Shown in pieces: positions 10,851-21,189 of a stretch of 59,332 bases of DNA. A program made the translations under genes and the position numbers. Origin of the DNA: Penium margaritaceum (taxonomy: Eukaryota > Streptophyta > Zygnematophyceae > Desmidiales > Peniaceae); the NCBI GenBank assembly GCA_023375785.1, contig SZWC01016160.1:1-59332 (forward strand). The letters are read 5' to 3'. Every line of letters begins with the position of its first letter. Position 1 is the first letter of the stretch. The notes beneath the pieces were generated by a model, which did not search any database, was not told the origin of the DNA, and saw only the letters and a list, made by a program, of their open reading frames with translations.

Positions 10851-11101
10851 GCAAGAGAGACAGAGAAACAAGGTCTCCTCGTGACCCCGGAAAATGTCTC
10901 CGGGTGTCCGGGTCTCGACCACATTTGGCGCGGATCATACATAACACATGTAGGCAATGGGTCTCCACGTCACACCGGTAGAACTCAACAGGTACGCGGG
11001 TCTTGACCTGCATATCCATGCATGGATCATACATAACACATGGAGGTAATGGGTCTCCACATCACACCGGTGAAACTCACCAGGTGTGCGGGTCTCGACC
11101 A
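10447..11101 (-). repeat. Tandem hairpin modules (five copies) near the 3' end of element 2
   Basis: A unit of about 50 bp, GGTCTCCTCGTGAC...CCGGGTCTCGACCA, occurs at 10447-10495, 10762-10811, 10872-10921, 10960-11008 and 11052-11101. Each is an imperfect inverted repeat and is preceded by a CATAC..AACACA motif. The first and second copies may be one locus duplicated at the gap. Related units occur at 249-299, 370-419, 20215-20264 and 20360-20409, all in LTR-adjacent DNA. The function is unknown. Confidence 0.7.
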
Positions 11102-11346
11102 GCATAACCTCGACCATAGCATCGTGCCATACCCCAAGTAATCTCGCTGTCCTCAACAAGGTGTCATACCAAAGTCCACACACCAACACTCCCCCTGGGC
11201 TGTAGAGGCTGACAGTACGAGCAAAGCTGATGGCTGCTCCCAACACAATGCGTGAGGAGGGAGCACGGCTCCCCCATGGCCACATACCCCTACACAGCAA
11301 TAGCAAGGGTGACAACGATGCTGGTGGGATGTCCTCGCACAGAGCC

Positions 11347-13480
11347 TCACCCCGGAGCGGTGTCTTCGCTGTCGTCGTCATCACTGTCATCGTCGTCGCT
11401 GTCGTAGTCGTCACTACTGTTTTCATTTTCTGATGTGACTGGTGCAGCGCTAAGGACCTCCTCCAAAACAATCGCCTGCTGTATGGCCTCCAACTGCTGA
11501 GGTGCATATCGCCTCGTGGCCTCCGCAGTGTCGAGGCGCGTGTGGAGCTGGACAAGCTGTGACGCGGCAGCCGACCGGCTGGCTGCATCTGCGGCATGTA
11601 GACGGCAAGTCGCGAAATGAACATGACGGTGGACCTCGATAGTGTGCGCGTCGGCACGAGCCAGAGCCTCGTGTAGCCTCACTGTCTCATCCCGTAGGAA
11701 GGAGGGGAGCTGCGCCTACTCGTCGCACAAGTCGACGTCCTCTACGTCAGTCGTCGACTCAAGTGCCGCCGGGCCACGAGGTGCTGGTAGAGTAGGAGCG
11801 CAAGACAACGAGTGACCACGTAAGTCGTCCGGGGCTGTAGGAACAAGTGCTGCGAAGGCATATGCTGCTTGTGACACACCTGTCGCTTGGCCGTCAGCTG
11901 CTGGCCGGACGTCGGCATGTGTAGGTACAGCTGCATCCGCGGTGACGTCGTGGTCATCGAAGGTGCGGTCAGTGCCGTGGCGCTCCTCGTGACCCCTGGT
12001 GAGTAGCCCATCATTCACCTGCTGCTGGAGGTCTGCCTGTCCCAGACGTGCATCCTATAGAGACCACTCGGCTGCCTCAAGATGCTTGTGTACATCCTCC
12101 ATACACTCCTCGACAGCCCGTCGTGCTGGAACATCCACGGTGTAACAACGGCTGTTGACCTCCCGGAGCTTGACCATGAGACTCTGCACGTGCGCCTCCG
12201 CTCGAGCCACCACTGCCTCCTGCTCGTCGACCGCGGAGCGTAGGCGCTCGGGTATAGGAACTGTAGCTCGAACGAGAGTAGCTGTGTCCTCGGCCGGAAC
12301 CGCCGTGGTGTCAGCGATACCGGTCGGGACAGCGAGGTGTCGGAGGTCTGCAGCTCGCTCTGCATCTTCCATGTCGCACACACGGACGTCTGCTCTCACC
12401 AAGGGGCCATCTCGTACTCGTGCCGCGGCTACTGCAAGAACGGCAACGCACCGGGCCTCTACATCTGCCTCCGACCCGCGTCCGACCACTCCACGACGGA
12501 CGACTGATCCTCATAGAGAAAGTCTGCCTCGTCCTGGTGATCCATCACCTGCTCCTGCTACCTAGCACTATCTGTCTGAACCACCTGGGCATCTGCTGGG
12601 GGCCGAGTATCAGCATCTCTATCACTAGCTAACACGGGAGCGCGCACACCGTCAGGCGCAGCTCCTGCATCGGCCGTCGTCATGTCACCCGCCAGGGTGT
12701 CAATGAACACCATCTCCATACCCGACTCAGACTCAGCCTCGGACAAGTCGTCCTCCGACGAAGAGTCTCCATCAGGGCGAACGTCTCCCCCCGCCGAACT
12801 CTCCGCTAGCTGAGTCTGCTGTGTAGCGTCATCCACCTCAATCATCCTGTGCTGTAAAGCATTCGCCTCACCAATGCCGAGCTCCGCCGGTGTCTTCAGC
12901 GGACAAACCATCCTCTCCACGATGGACACCTCGGCAGGAGCTGTGGGGACTCGTCAGACCAATCCGTGGACAGGAGACGAGGGGGTCTTGTCACCGGAGA
13001 CTCCTCCCACAGCCGTGTCTGATGGTGCTGCCTGTGCGCGCCGTGCAAGACGAGCAGCTCACCGCCGCACACGACGAGTGCAAGAATGAGCGGTATGGTG
13101 AGGGGCTGAGGGTCTGTCCGTTGGTATGATGCCGACAGCCTCCAAGATGGAGTGGAGGGCAACGGATGTAGACAAGAGATCCGGTATACTAGCATCGTCG
13201 GAGGAAGGGATGCAGGATTGGGAGGAAGATGAGGACGAAGTGGAAGGCGACACCTGCGGCGGGGTGGCAGCTCGCTCGGAAGTCACGTGGTCAAGGAGCT
13301 GCTGGACAATGCGCTTGAGGTTCCGGACCTCCATATGTAGGGCGGCCATATCACCACACAGAAGCATTGTGGCATCACTCGGTGACGTAACCATTGAAGG
13401 AGGAGGTGGGGAGGATCGTACCCAGGGGGGATGCCACCCAGGAGGGCGCTGCCGGCACTGGTGCCAGCCATGTTGCCTAT
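11347..13480 (-). pseudogene. Long ORF of unknown function inside LARD-like element 2
   Basis: I do not recognise this protein. It probably begins near 13470 (MAGTSAGSALLGGIPPG), which resembles the start of copia-1 Gag. A predicted helical segment follows (LHMEVRNLKRIVQQLLDHV), then Ser-rich and acidic parts, a helical charged region (REVNSRCYTVDVPARRAVEE) and an Asp/Ser C-terminus (SDDYDSDDDDSDDDD). Coherent frame runs through 12929-12558 and then 12489-11347. It is broken by TGA and TAG triplets (TAG at about 12058 and 11719) and at least two frameshifts. It stands where Gag-Pol would be in an autonomous copy. A Gag-like structural role is only a guess. Confidence 0.5.
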
Positions 13481-13499
13481 CTCGACATTAAAAGCACGA

Positions 13500-14390
13500 A
13501 AACCCTGAGGACAAGTGGGACTCATGCCACGACTGGATCAATCACTGTGTCGGTGGCGGCTGCCACGGCTGAAGCTCAGGCACAGACCATGGCGATGGCA
13601 ATGCCCACAGCCACACTGCGCAGCTCATGTCGAGAGCTGAGCGTAGGTGATAATCTCACACACCCGACCCCGGTGGTGCAAATCACCACGTAGAGGGATA
13701 CGAATACAGCAACGTCTCTAAGACGGGCTATGATGTCGTCAGTCAAGGTGACAACCTCAGCTACAGTGTCTTGCTACAATGTTGCACCCGGTGGCGATGG
13801 CACAACTATCGCAACCTGCGACCTCAAGTCGCTTTTGCGTACCGCTGATGCTGCACCGGGTGCCGTCGTCAATAGACAGCTGTGGCCTCAAGCCACCTTC
13901 GTTGTTGCTACTGCTGCTACGACTCTCGCAGCGGCTGTGGCTACAGCGGTTCCCGTCGTCAGCCGACGGTAGTGGCCTCAAGCCACACAAAAAGTAAAAC
14001 AATTAAAAAAAAGAAACAAAGTTCACCCCGTTTTTTGTGTGTGATGGGGCCACCTCCTCGGGTGCCCCCTTTGGGGTTTTCTGGGGTGCTCCACTCGAGC
14101 CCCCCCCTCTCTTCTCTCCCCCTTCCTTTTTTTTCTGGTCTGGCTCGACCCTCGCGACCAGCATTGCGGGGGGGGAGGCTCGCTCCCCCCCCTCGCGTGC
14201 AGCCGGCCGGAGGCCGCCCGTCGGCCTCCCCTGCCCCTCTCAGCCGGCAGGGGGGCGGCGTTTGGCCGGCATGCGCCGGCTCAAGCACCGACGCTTGGCG
14301 GGCGCTGTCGCGCCCTCCGGGGGCACGACGGGCCCGACCGACCTGAACCCCCCCTTGGGCGGGGTCCCTCGCGTCGGGTCCCCCTCATGC
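13500..14390. other. Non-coding internal segment of element 2
   Basis: Between the unknown ORF and the CAG-rich leader I see no protein signal. The segment contains repeats of a TGGCCTCAAGCCAC motif (about 13882 and 13974), a short hairpin CCGTCG/CGACGG near 13950, and a very GC-rich stretch with long G and C runs (14090-14390). The short open frames there are low-complexity. Confidence 0.5.
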
Positions 14391-14392
14391 CC

Positions 14393-15062
14393 GTCAACAG
14401 CAGCTGTTGCAGCAACTATTGCTGCAATTGTTGCAGCAACTACTGCTGCTGCTGCTACTGCAGCTACTGCCTGCGGTTGTTGCTTGCTGCTGTGGCTATT
14501 GCTTGCTTCTGCTGCTGCTGCGAATGCTGATGCAGCTGCTTGCCGCTGCTGCGGTTACTGGTGCTACTGCTGCGGATACTACTCACCGCCACTACTGCTG
14601 CAAGCGCCTGCTTCCGCCGCTACTAGCGCGGCTGCTGCCCACCGCCACTGCAACTGCGGCTGCTTCTGCAGCTGCTGCCTGCTGGTGCTGCGGTTGGTGC
14701 AGCTTGCGGCTGCTACTGCTCGCAGCTGGCGAAAGCTACTACTGCGAGCTACTTCTTCTCCTTTTTTTTGTGTACACACCGGTAGCCAGACACGGCTGCA
14801 ACTACCACCCGGTGCTCCTGCTGCAATTGGTGATGCCTGTAGCCGCTATCACCGTAGGTCCTTCCTGTCGCTTATCGCTGCTACGGCCGCTGTTGCCTGT
14901 AGCTGCCGTCGTTATCTCTGCTACCTCCACCGCTCCGCCGCAACGTCGTCGTGGTGGGTCCCTCCAGGATCTGTTGCTGCTGCTATGGGTGGCTGTCGCT
15001 GCTGCCACTCACTGCTGCTGCGTCTCTGCTGCATAGCACAACGAGTTGTGGCTCATTTGGTA
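14393..15062 (-). repeat. CAG-rich leader domain of element 2
   Basis: Degenerate CTG/GCTGCTACT triplets on the plus strand (CAG/AGC in the element RNA) fill the space next to the primer-binding site, as in copia-1. No coding signal beyond low-complexity frames. Confidence 0.75.
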
Positions 15063-15070
15063 TGATACCA
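15063..15070 (-). other. Primer-binding site of element 2
   Basis: The minus strand reads TGGTATCA directly after the LTR end CTTCTCA. This is the first eight bases of the initiator tRNA-Met site. The next bases (TACC) depart from the usual GAGC. Confidence 0.65.
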
Positions 15071-15845
15071 TGAGAAGATTATAGGAAGCTTCCTAGCACG
15101 CTTGCCACTGATTGGGCGTCAGCGCTCAGTCAGCTCGCGACGTCAACACAGGTCGAACGCAAAATGGCAAGGGTTTGGCTAGACGACACGACTCAGTGTC
15201 AAATGTGATTTCATTAATAAACACATGCAGAGAGAGCTAACACATGACAAGTCCACAACATAAATACCTGCCGCGGCGCATGACAGGTGTCGCACGCGGC
15301 AGTGCAAGGTCTGTCCTAAAACCGACCCAAAAACATTGTTTTGGCCGTAACTCTGCGCAGATAAATTAGAACGCTATGCCATCTGAACCTAGAGATGCAA
15401 AATGTCAAGCCGGATGCTATGACTGGTCACATGCATAAGTTCGGCACTGATCGGTGGACAGAAAATGCAAAACATGCAAATCGGGCTCAAGAGCCAGTCC
15501 ACCGAGAAAACTCTGGCGTCTGCAGAAAAACCGCAAAGCACCCCGGCAAGCACCCGGGGCGTCGTGGCAGCTCTCTGGCAGCTGCTGGTGGATGGAGCCA
15601 CCACTCGTCGGTGCTCCGGTGCCAGCTGCGTCCGCATCAAGGATAGGCTACAGAAAAACTGCAGGCGGTCCGAGACAGCATCCACGACGCTGGGGCAGTC
15701 GTGGGTCAGCTCCGAGTGGGTGGTCCACCACCTGCCGACGCGCGGTGTCTTTGGGGTCCGCATCGGGGACCATATCGTCGCGCTCTCCTGTACCATTGCT
15801 CCCCTTGCCGTCGCTCGTGACAGGTGGAAGCCACACACACTAACA
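15071..15845 (-). repeat. 5' LTR of element 2
   Basis: An intact 775-bp LTR. On the minus strand it starts TGTTAGTGTG and ends TCTTCTCA, flanked by the primer-binding site on its left and the TGCTC duplication on its right. It provides the uninterrupted version of the site where copia-1 inserted into the partner LTR. A TATA-like TATTTAT (minus strand) lies near 15260. Confidence 0.85.
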
Positions 15846-15850
15846 TGCTC
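15846..15850. repeat. Target-site duplication TGCTC (right copy)
   Basis: Identical to 489-493. What follows (ATAGTAAAGCATGG...) is the continuation of the LTR that was interrupted. Confidence 0.85.
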
Positions 15851-16097
15851 ATAGTAAAGCATGGACCCCTCGACCTGCATCTCCCATGATGTCGTGTTAG
15901 GTTGAGGTCCACACAACATTTCCCCTGGGTAGATGAACCTGGGGTCGATGTCCTCAATGGAGATGCTGATGCCGTAGCTAAATAGATCCTGGGCGATAAA
16001 TCATGTGGTCTCCCCATAATGCAGAGACAGCTCCCCCTGTCACGTATGAGTTGGCTGCCACCATCAAAGACAAAGTGGTGTCTCTGGCTACGAATCC

Positions 16098-17105
16098 TCA
16101 CGTCAACCCTGCATCACCTGGAGTGGACCAATCCTGGTGTGAATGCCAAGGGTCCCAACTCACAGTCTCCCCTTTCTCTCCTCTACTGTGATGCATCTGT
16201 GTACGCTGGAGGAAAGGGAATGGGCGAGCAGCATGCAAGCATGGATGAGGTGGTGGAGCTGGCCTCCAAGGCGGGATAGAGGACCTTGAAGCACAAGGGT
16301 GCACCGCCTCAAGAGGAGGGCTAGAATGAAAAACTGGACCACCACACAGGGACGAAGGTGACAATGGAGCAGCTGAAGCGGGTGGATGAAGGTGCGTGAA
16401 GGCAGCAATAGGAGGAGCGATGATGGAGTCGATAGGAACGAGGATGGCTGAAAGTGAAGGCACGCTCACCTCTCCTATGGTAGTGTTTCCATCGGACGTC
16501 ACACTCGGAGCTGGTACAAGATCCTCCTCGAGTATGGGTGTGCAAGATCTTGGTAGCGGAAAGCTTGTGCCGATAGTAGTGGTACTCCCCTACTCTGAAA
16601 GTCCCTCCCACGTTGCCATCACCTCCCACTGCAACATCTCTACACACTCCTCAAAGTCAGCGTCCTACGCATCTGCTTCGGACATGTGGAGGTGGCCCAT
16701 GTCTGCCTCGCATAGGATCAACTCTATCTCACTGGATGATGCACATGCAGATTGTAAAACTCGCATGTACAACTCCATCTGTGTCTCTTCTGCTAAAGAC
16801 AATAGAGCCGGTGCTGGTGCATTCTCATGGGGGTCGACCATACTCGCAATATGCTGAGATGTTGGAAAAACGGACGTAGCTGAAGGTGACGCATCTTGAC
16901 CGCAGCTCATGTTTGTCAGACATGGAGGGATGAGCGGTCGCGTGCCAAGAGAGAAGGAGAAGGAGGAGTCCTTAGAGTTCATGGAGCATGTGGGAATATC
17001 GTCCGTGTAGGTACTGCCACTGTCAGCGTCGATGTGATCAATAGGATCACCAACAGATGAACATGCCAGGGCAGAAGTTAGCTCCTGCTGACGAGGTGAC
17101 TCCAT
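16098..17105 (-). pseudogene. Unknown Ser/Asp-rich ORF of element 3, distal part
   Basis: One frame stays open over about 335 codons (17105 down to 16098) apart from two TAG triplets near 16665 and 16581. The product is rich in Ser, Asp and Glu (for example DHIDADSGSTYTDD), with a Pro/His-rich end. I recognise no domain. Its place matches the unknown ORF of element 2, and the two share overall composition, but I could not align them by eye. A structural protein of the element is possible. Confidence 0.4.
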
Positions 17106-18261
17106 CCGTGTGGTCGATCTGCTACACTATCCTCAGCTGCTGGCTTCATGGGCACGACTCTGCAGGACTCTCGCTCGACGACTGATCCAATGCCATTCCA
17201 GGCAACGAGCAAGCGTAGCTGGCCCTCACTTATCATCTCGCTGGGAAGACTGATGGCTGTCACCCGCTCAATGATACAGTAAGGACCATCATCTGAATGC
17301 GTCATGTGTATCGCTGCTCCGCCGTGTGTACTGATGCCCGCAGACCTTGGGAACATGGGCGACTCCCATCGCTGATGTTGGTCCTCAAGTAGTACCAATA
17401 AGAAGGTTGAGCTTGCTGTGTCTGCTACAGCACATACCCCGGTGACCTCCCGCAATAATGCTGCGCTCAAGAATGCCTCAACCTGTAAAAGACCAACCGG
17501 TCCACTCTGTTCACGTACTACGACTGCACAAACTCCCTCAAACGGTTGCAAGAGACATCCCCAGCCGTACGGGACTCTTATGCCACCGCTGTGCCGCCAT
17601 CGGTCGGAGTCGGGAGTAGCACCGCCCGGGGACGCGGGGTCTTTACTCCTCTTGATGCAACCTGTTGCTACGAAAGATCTGGATCCAGCCCGGACGTGGA
17701 AGTCAAGCTTGATGACACGCAAGTCTCCACCATAAACACCATGTCGGAATCACACTCCACGTCATGTAGTGCCAACGTATCATCTGCATCTGCCTAAGCT
17801 GACGCTAAGGCACCAAAGTATGGCGGGGGTGCGGATCCTGTCGCTACGGTCACAGCAGACAGTGTGCGGTGACCACACCCCCCCTCGATAGGGATACCAA
17901 AAAAAGCCAAAGAGGTAAAGGATCTGTGAGGACTGGCTTGAGCATTACGTGCGGAGCGCTGACGCCGACGCCAGGTGCGTACACGACTGGAGCGACTACA
18001 TGAAGACATGTCATCGTGATGATGCGTCGTGGTAGCGGAAGAGTGGAGGATTGAAAAGATGGTGGCAGCCTGGGAAGGACCGCCAGGTGGATCTCGACAA
18101 AGATGGTCGTCAGATGTCCAGTCAGGGGATTTACCAATTCTGGCAGATTCACATGCTATGGAGGACGCACGCTTGGATGAGGCCGAAGCCAAGGTGGATG
18201 AAAGCCACGAGGGCGCGTTGAGCACCAAAACCAAGCGAACGTGCAGGACGCCTGCTCCCAT
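17078..18261 (-). pseudogene. Unknown ORFs of element 3, proximal part
   Basis: Two frames, 18261-17794 (155 residues) and 17722-17078 (214 residues), follow each other in the direction of transcription. The second includes CAVVVREQSGPVGLLQVEAF and a basic N-terminus. Neither resembles a family I know, and frame changes separate them from each other and from the distal ORF. They could be parts of one decayed protein or chance openings; composition is more even than in shadow frames, which slightly favours a real ancestry. Confidence 0.35.
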
Positions 18262-18829
18262 GACTGCGCACTCATCTCGCGTGCCTGACGATGGACAGGT
18301 GCCAAGGGCACCTACTCATGGTGGTAAACACCAAGCCGCAAGTGAGGAGGACACTGGTAGACACTATCACTCCTGTAGGTCACCGCGGCGGGGTCAACAA
18401 GTGGGAGAAGACGGGGCGAGGGAAACTACCACAGCACGCCTGTAGAAGGGAGTCTAGCCAGCTGCAGCTACTGGTGCTGCTACCACTAATGGAGCAAAAA
18501 TTACTCCAAGAACAGAAGGTGTGGTGGCTGCAAGTGTGGCTTCTGCTCCAAGCGGTAGACGACCCAACTCTCGGAGATAGAGAGACTCATATACGCAGCC
18601 AACCAGACGGAATGAGGTGCGTGGTCTACTCCACATGCCCTGGTGAGACGCCGGTCCACGACACGTCTCGAAACGGAAGTCGCCGCTGACGAAAGTCCAT
18701 TGTTGGCTGGGAAGGCGAGATTGCAAACGCTGTTGCAGCTACCCCTCACTTTGTAGTCGTGGCAAACCCTACTTGCCGTTGCTATTGCTACTATGAAAGC
18801 TATTCCTACTGCGGCGATAGTAGTTGAAG

Positions 18830-19940
18830 AATTTTGTTTTCCTTTTTTTCTCTTCTGATCCTTAGTCCCCCTTTTTTCATCTTGCCCCCACACCCTTTTT
18901 TTTCTCTTTTCTTTTTTTTTTACTTTTTACCCCTCAACGTTTTTTTCTCGCCTCCCCCTTTTCTCGATTGCCCCTTGGATGTGGGGCAAATGAGAAAACA
19001 AAAGAAAAGAAGGGGGGGGGGATGGTCCGGCCTGTCTGGCCGGTCTAGCTCGCTCGTTCGCACGATGTGCGAGCGAGCGGGTGGCCGAAGGGACACCGAC
19101 GGAGGGGAGGGGGGGCCCACCCCTCTCTCGCCGCCGGTCCCTCCGTCGGTCGGCCGACGGGGCCGACACAGCCGCAGGGGCCGAGGGGCCTGACGGGCCC
19201 CTCCGAGGGATCCCTCGAGGGCAGGGGCTTGATGGGTCCCTCCAAGAGGGCACGTCGAGGGGGCCCCACTTGGCCCTCAAGGGACCCTCTCAAGAGAAGT
19301 TGGGGGGGGGGCTTTGGGGATGCAGGTGGCAGCAGCATCCCCTGTTGCTGTGGACGCGCCTGCTGCAGTGGTGGCTGTTGCTGCTGCTACGGTGGCTGTT
19401 GCCAATGCAGCTGTGGCTACTGCTGCTGCTACCTGCTGCTACTATTGCTGATTTCTGCTGCCGTCGCTGCTGCTGCCGTTGTACAATGTCACCGCTGCTA
19501 CTGCTTGCTGTTGCCACTGCTGGTGCTGCTTCTATGCGCCACCGCTTCTCCTTCTGCTTGTTGCTGCGTACCGCCGCCGCTGCTGCTGTTGCACGATACA
19601 GCAGCTACCGCTGCTATTTCTGTAGCCACAGGCTCAGCTGCTGTGAATTACAACGCCCGCCACTGCTGCTGTCGCTGCCACCGTTATAGCTTTTGTTGTG
19701 AGTGGTTGTTCTACCGCCACTATTCCTACTGCGTGGCCTAGTAGCTGCCGCTGCTGCTGCTCCTGTTCCGTCTACTACTGCTACTACCGCTGCTGTGCGC
19801 TGCTCAACGCCCCTATGGTGTTCACATGAATTCAATTCACGCTCCCTCACGCTGATGTCGACGTGGCGCCACGTGGCACGTTCTCTGTGCGTTCTGTCCA
19901 CTGCTACTACTTCTGTTGCTTCTGGTGCTCACATGCCCCC
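18830..19940 (-). repeat. T-rich and GC-rich spacer and CAG-rich leader of element 3
   Basis: 18830-18980 is a run of T and C, 18980-19310 is very GC-rich with long G runs, and 19325-19830 consists of degenerate CTG/GCTGCT triplets (CAG in the element RNA). The same order, GC-rich block then triplet block then primer-binding site, is seen at 14090-15070. No coding evidence. Confidence 0.65.
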
Positions 19941-19944
19941 CTGC

Positions 19945-19956
19945 GCTCTGATACCA
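19945..19956 (-). other. Primer-binding site (initiator tRNA-Met) of element 3
   Basis: Minus strand reads TGGTATCAGAGC, a perfect 12-nt match to the plant initiator tRNA-Met site, directly next to an LTR on the right. Confidence 0.85.
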
Positions 19957-21016
19957 GGATATAATTTAATTAGGGCATGCAGGCCCATGCAAACACAAAC
20001 ATGAGCTATGTGTGTGAGTGCAATGCAAAACGGGAAGAACTTGGCTAAATCTAGAACGCATAATATGAAAGAACAAGGAGAGTTTACAAATGAGCCCCTA
20101 GAGGGCTTATATAGGGGCGCCGACAACTAGTCGCACTGGGCCCCGTCACGCCCGCTGAGCCCAAATGAGTCAACGGGGAGAGCACACTGCATACACCACG
20201 TGAACAACAAAGATGGTCTCTTTGAGGCACCGGAATAGCTCTCCGACTGCCCGGGTCTCAACCACTGAGAAAATACGAGCAGTGCTAGAAACACTCGGAA
20301 TCAGCCTCCAGAAATAACAAATGGCTTTTCGAACATCGGAAGCACTACTACACTCATCGGGTCTCCTCGTCGCACCGATACAGTCCACAAGGTACGGGGG
20401 TCTCAACCCACCGAGAAAAATCTCCCAGCTCCCGAAAAGCCAACCAGGCTGCCGGAACGAATCCACCGCATCTCGCCGACACTGCCGTAGGTGCTGGAGA
20501 ATTTTCTCCAGCACAGAAACCAATACATAGAACACAGTGTGACAGATGGTGGATTTGAAAGTTGGAGAGACAGCAAAGAAGCACTCAGAAACGTGAGAGT
20601 AAGATTGAAAAACAAGTGAGAGAGAGAGGGATATCCCCTCCACCCTCGGTCAGGCCAACGTACATGCAAACTACACAACGGCTGACTTATGGGAGGGTCC
20701 AGGAAAATGTGTACAAGCTACCAAACAAGAACCAGATAGATCCTAGCAATAGTACAGGTCACTCGGGTGGCCGAATGACAAACCAAAAGAAGCGGCGGAA
20801 GCAGAAAAACGAGCTCTATAGAACTAAGCTGACAAAGAGCAAACGTGATGGTGCCAAAAAATTGACCCTCGTGGACCGGCCACCGAGAAAATTCTTGGGT
20901 GCACATAGGAATGAGCAAGATGAGGGAGAGACCAACAAGGTAGCTGTCGAACACTGTAGCCTGCTTGCATGTGAATGGAGCCAAGTCCAGACGTCACCAA
21001 GACTGACATAACAACA
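19957..21016 (-). repeat. LTR between element 3 and copia-4
   Basis: The left end abuts element 3's primer-binding site. The right end, TGTTGTTATG on the minus strand, abuts the polypurine tract of copia-4. One LTR may therefore serve both elements, or two LTRs may be fused here. Inside are a TATA box (minus-strand TATATAA, 20107-20113), two hairpin modules (20215-20264, 20360-20409) and a CATAGAACACA motif near 20527. No proteins are encoded. Confidence 0.6.
20107..20113 (-). promoter_or_regulatory. TATA box of the LTR
   Basis: The minus strand reads CCCCTATATAAGCCC, a strong TATA context about 150 bases before the LTR's downstream end. It is well placed for an RNA start in the R region. 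Confidence 0.6.
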
Positions 21017-21023
21017 CCCCCCC
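21017..21023 (-). other. Polypurine tract of copia-4
   Basis: Minus strand GGTCATGGGGGGG abuts TGTTGTTATG, downstream of the RNase H gene. Confidence 0.65.
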
Positions 21024-21189
21024 ATGACCCGTAGGCGCCAGACGCCAGAAGCGCACAAGGGGCACATACAGGCGACAATGAGCCAGAAGCAGGAACAAAG
21101 AGCCACAACAGTGTGAGAACGAAAAACATAGAGGTAGAACTAGATTGATAGAGCGGGATGAGACGGAGACACATCAACTGGGATTGGCA

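Larger units (their letters stand above)
494..15845 (-). mobile_element. LARD-like non-autonomous LTR element (element 2), split by a nested copia
   Basis: Two related LTRs (494-510 plus 9585-10341, and 15071-15845) bracket about 4.7 kb of internal sequence, with TGCTC duplications outside. Internal order on the minus strand is primer-binding site (15063-15070), CAG-repeat leader, one long broken ORF of unknown function, tandem hairpin modules, and polypurine tract (10342-10350). I find no protease, integrase, reverse transcriptase or RNase H, so it could not move by itself. Its LTRs are homologous, in inverse orientation, to those of the plus-strand copia elements at 37177, 50025 and 57213. 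That family is the likely donor of its enzymes. Confidence 0.8.
15851..19956 (-). mobile_element. LARD-like non-autonomous LTR element (element 3), internal region
   Basis: At its left, 15851-15918 is the inner end of an LTR (minus-strand start TGTTGTGTGG), next to a polypurine tract at 15919-15927 (ACCCAGGGGAA on the minus strand). At its right, 19945-19956 is a perfect initiator tRNA-Met primer-binding site. Between them I see no enzyme domains, only broken frames of unknown type, a T-rich and GC-rich spacer (18830-19320), and a CAG-rich leader (19325-19940). The layout parallels element 2. Confidence 0.65.

Noticed and set aside
14037..15065. 342-codon plus-strand frame
   Set aside because: Ala/Cys/Leu low-complexity translation of the GC-rich block and CAG-rich leader of element 2, opposite to the element's direction.
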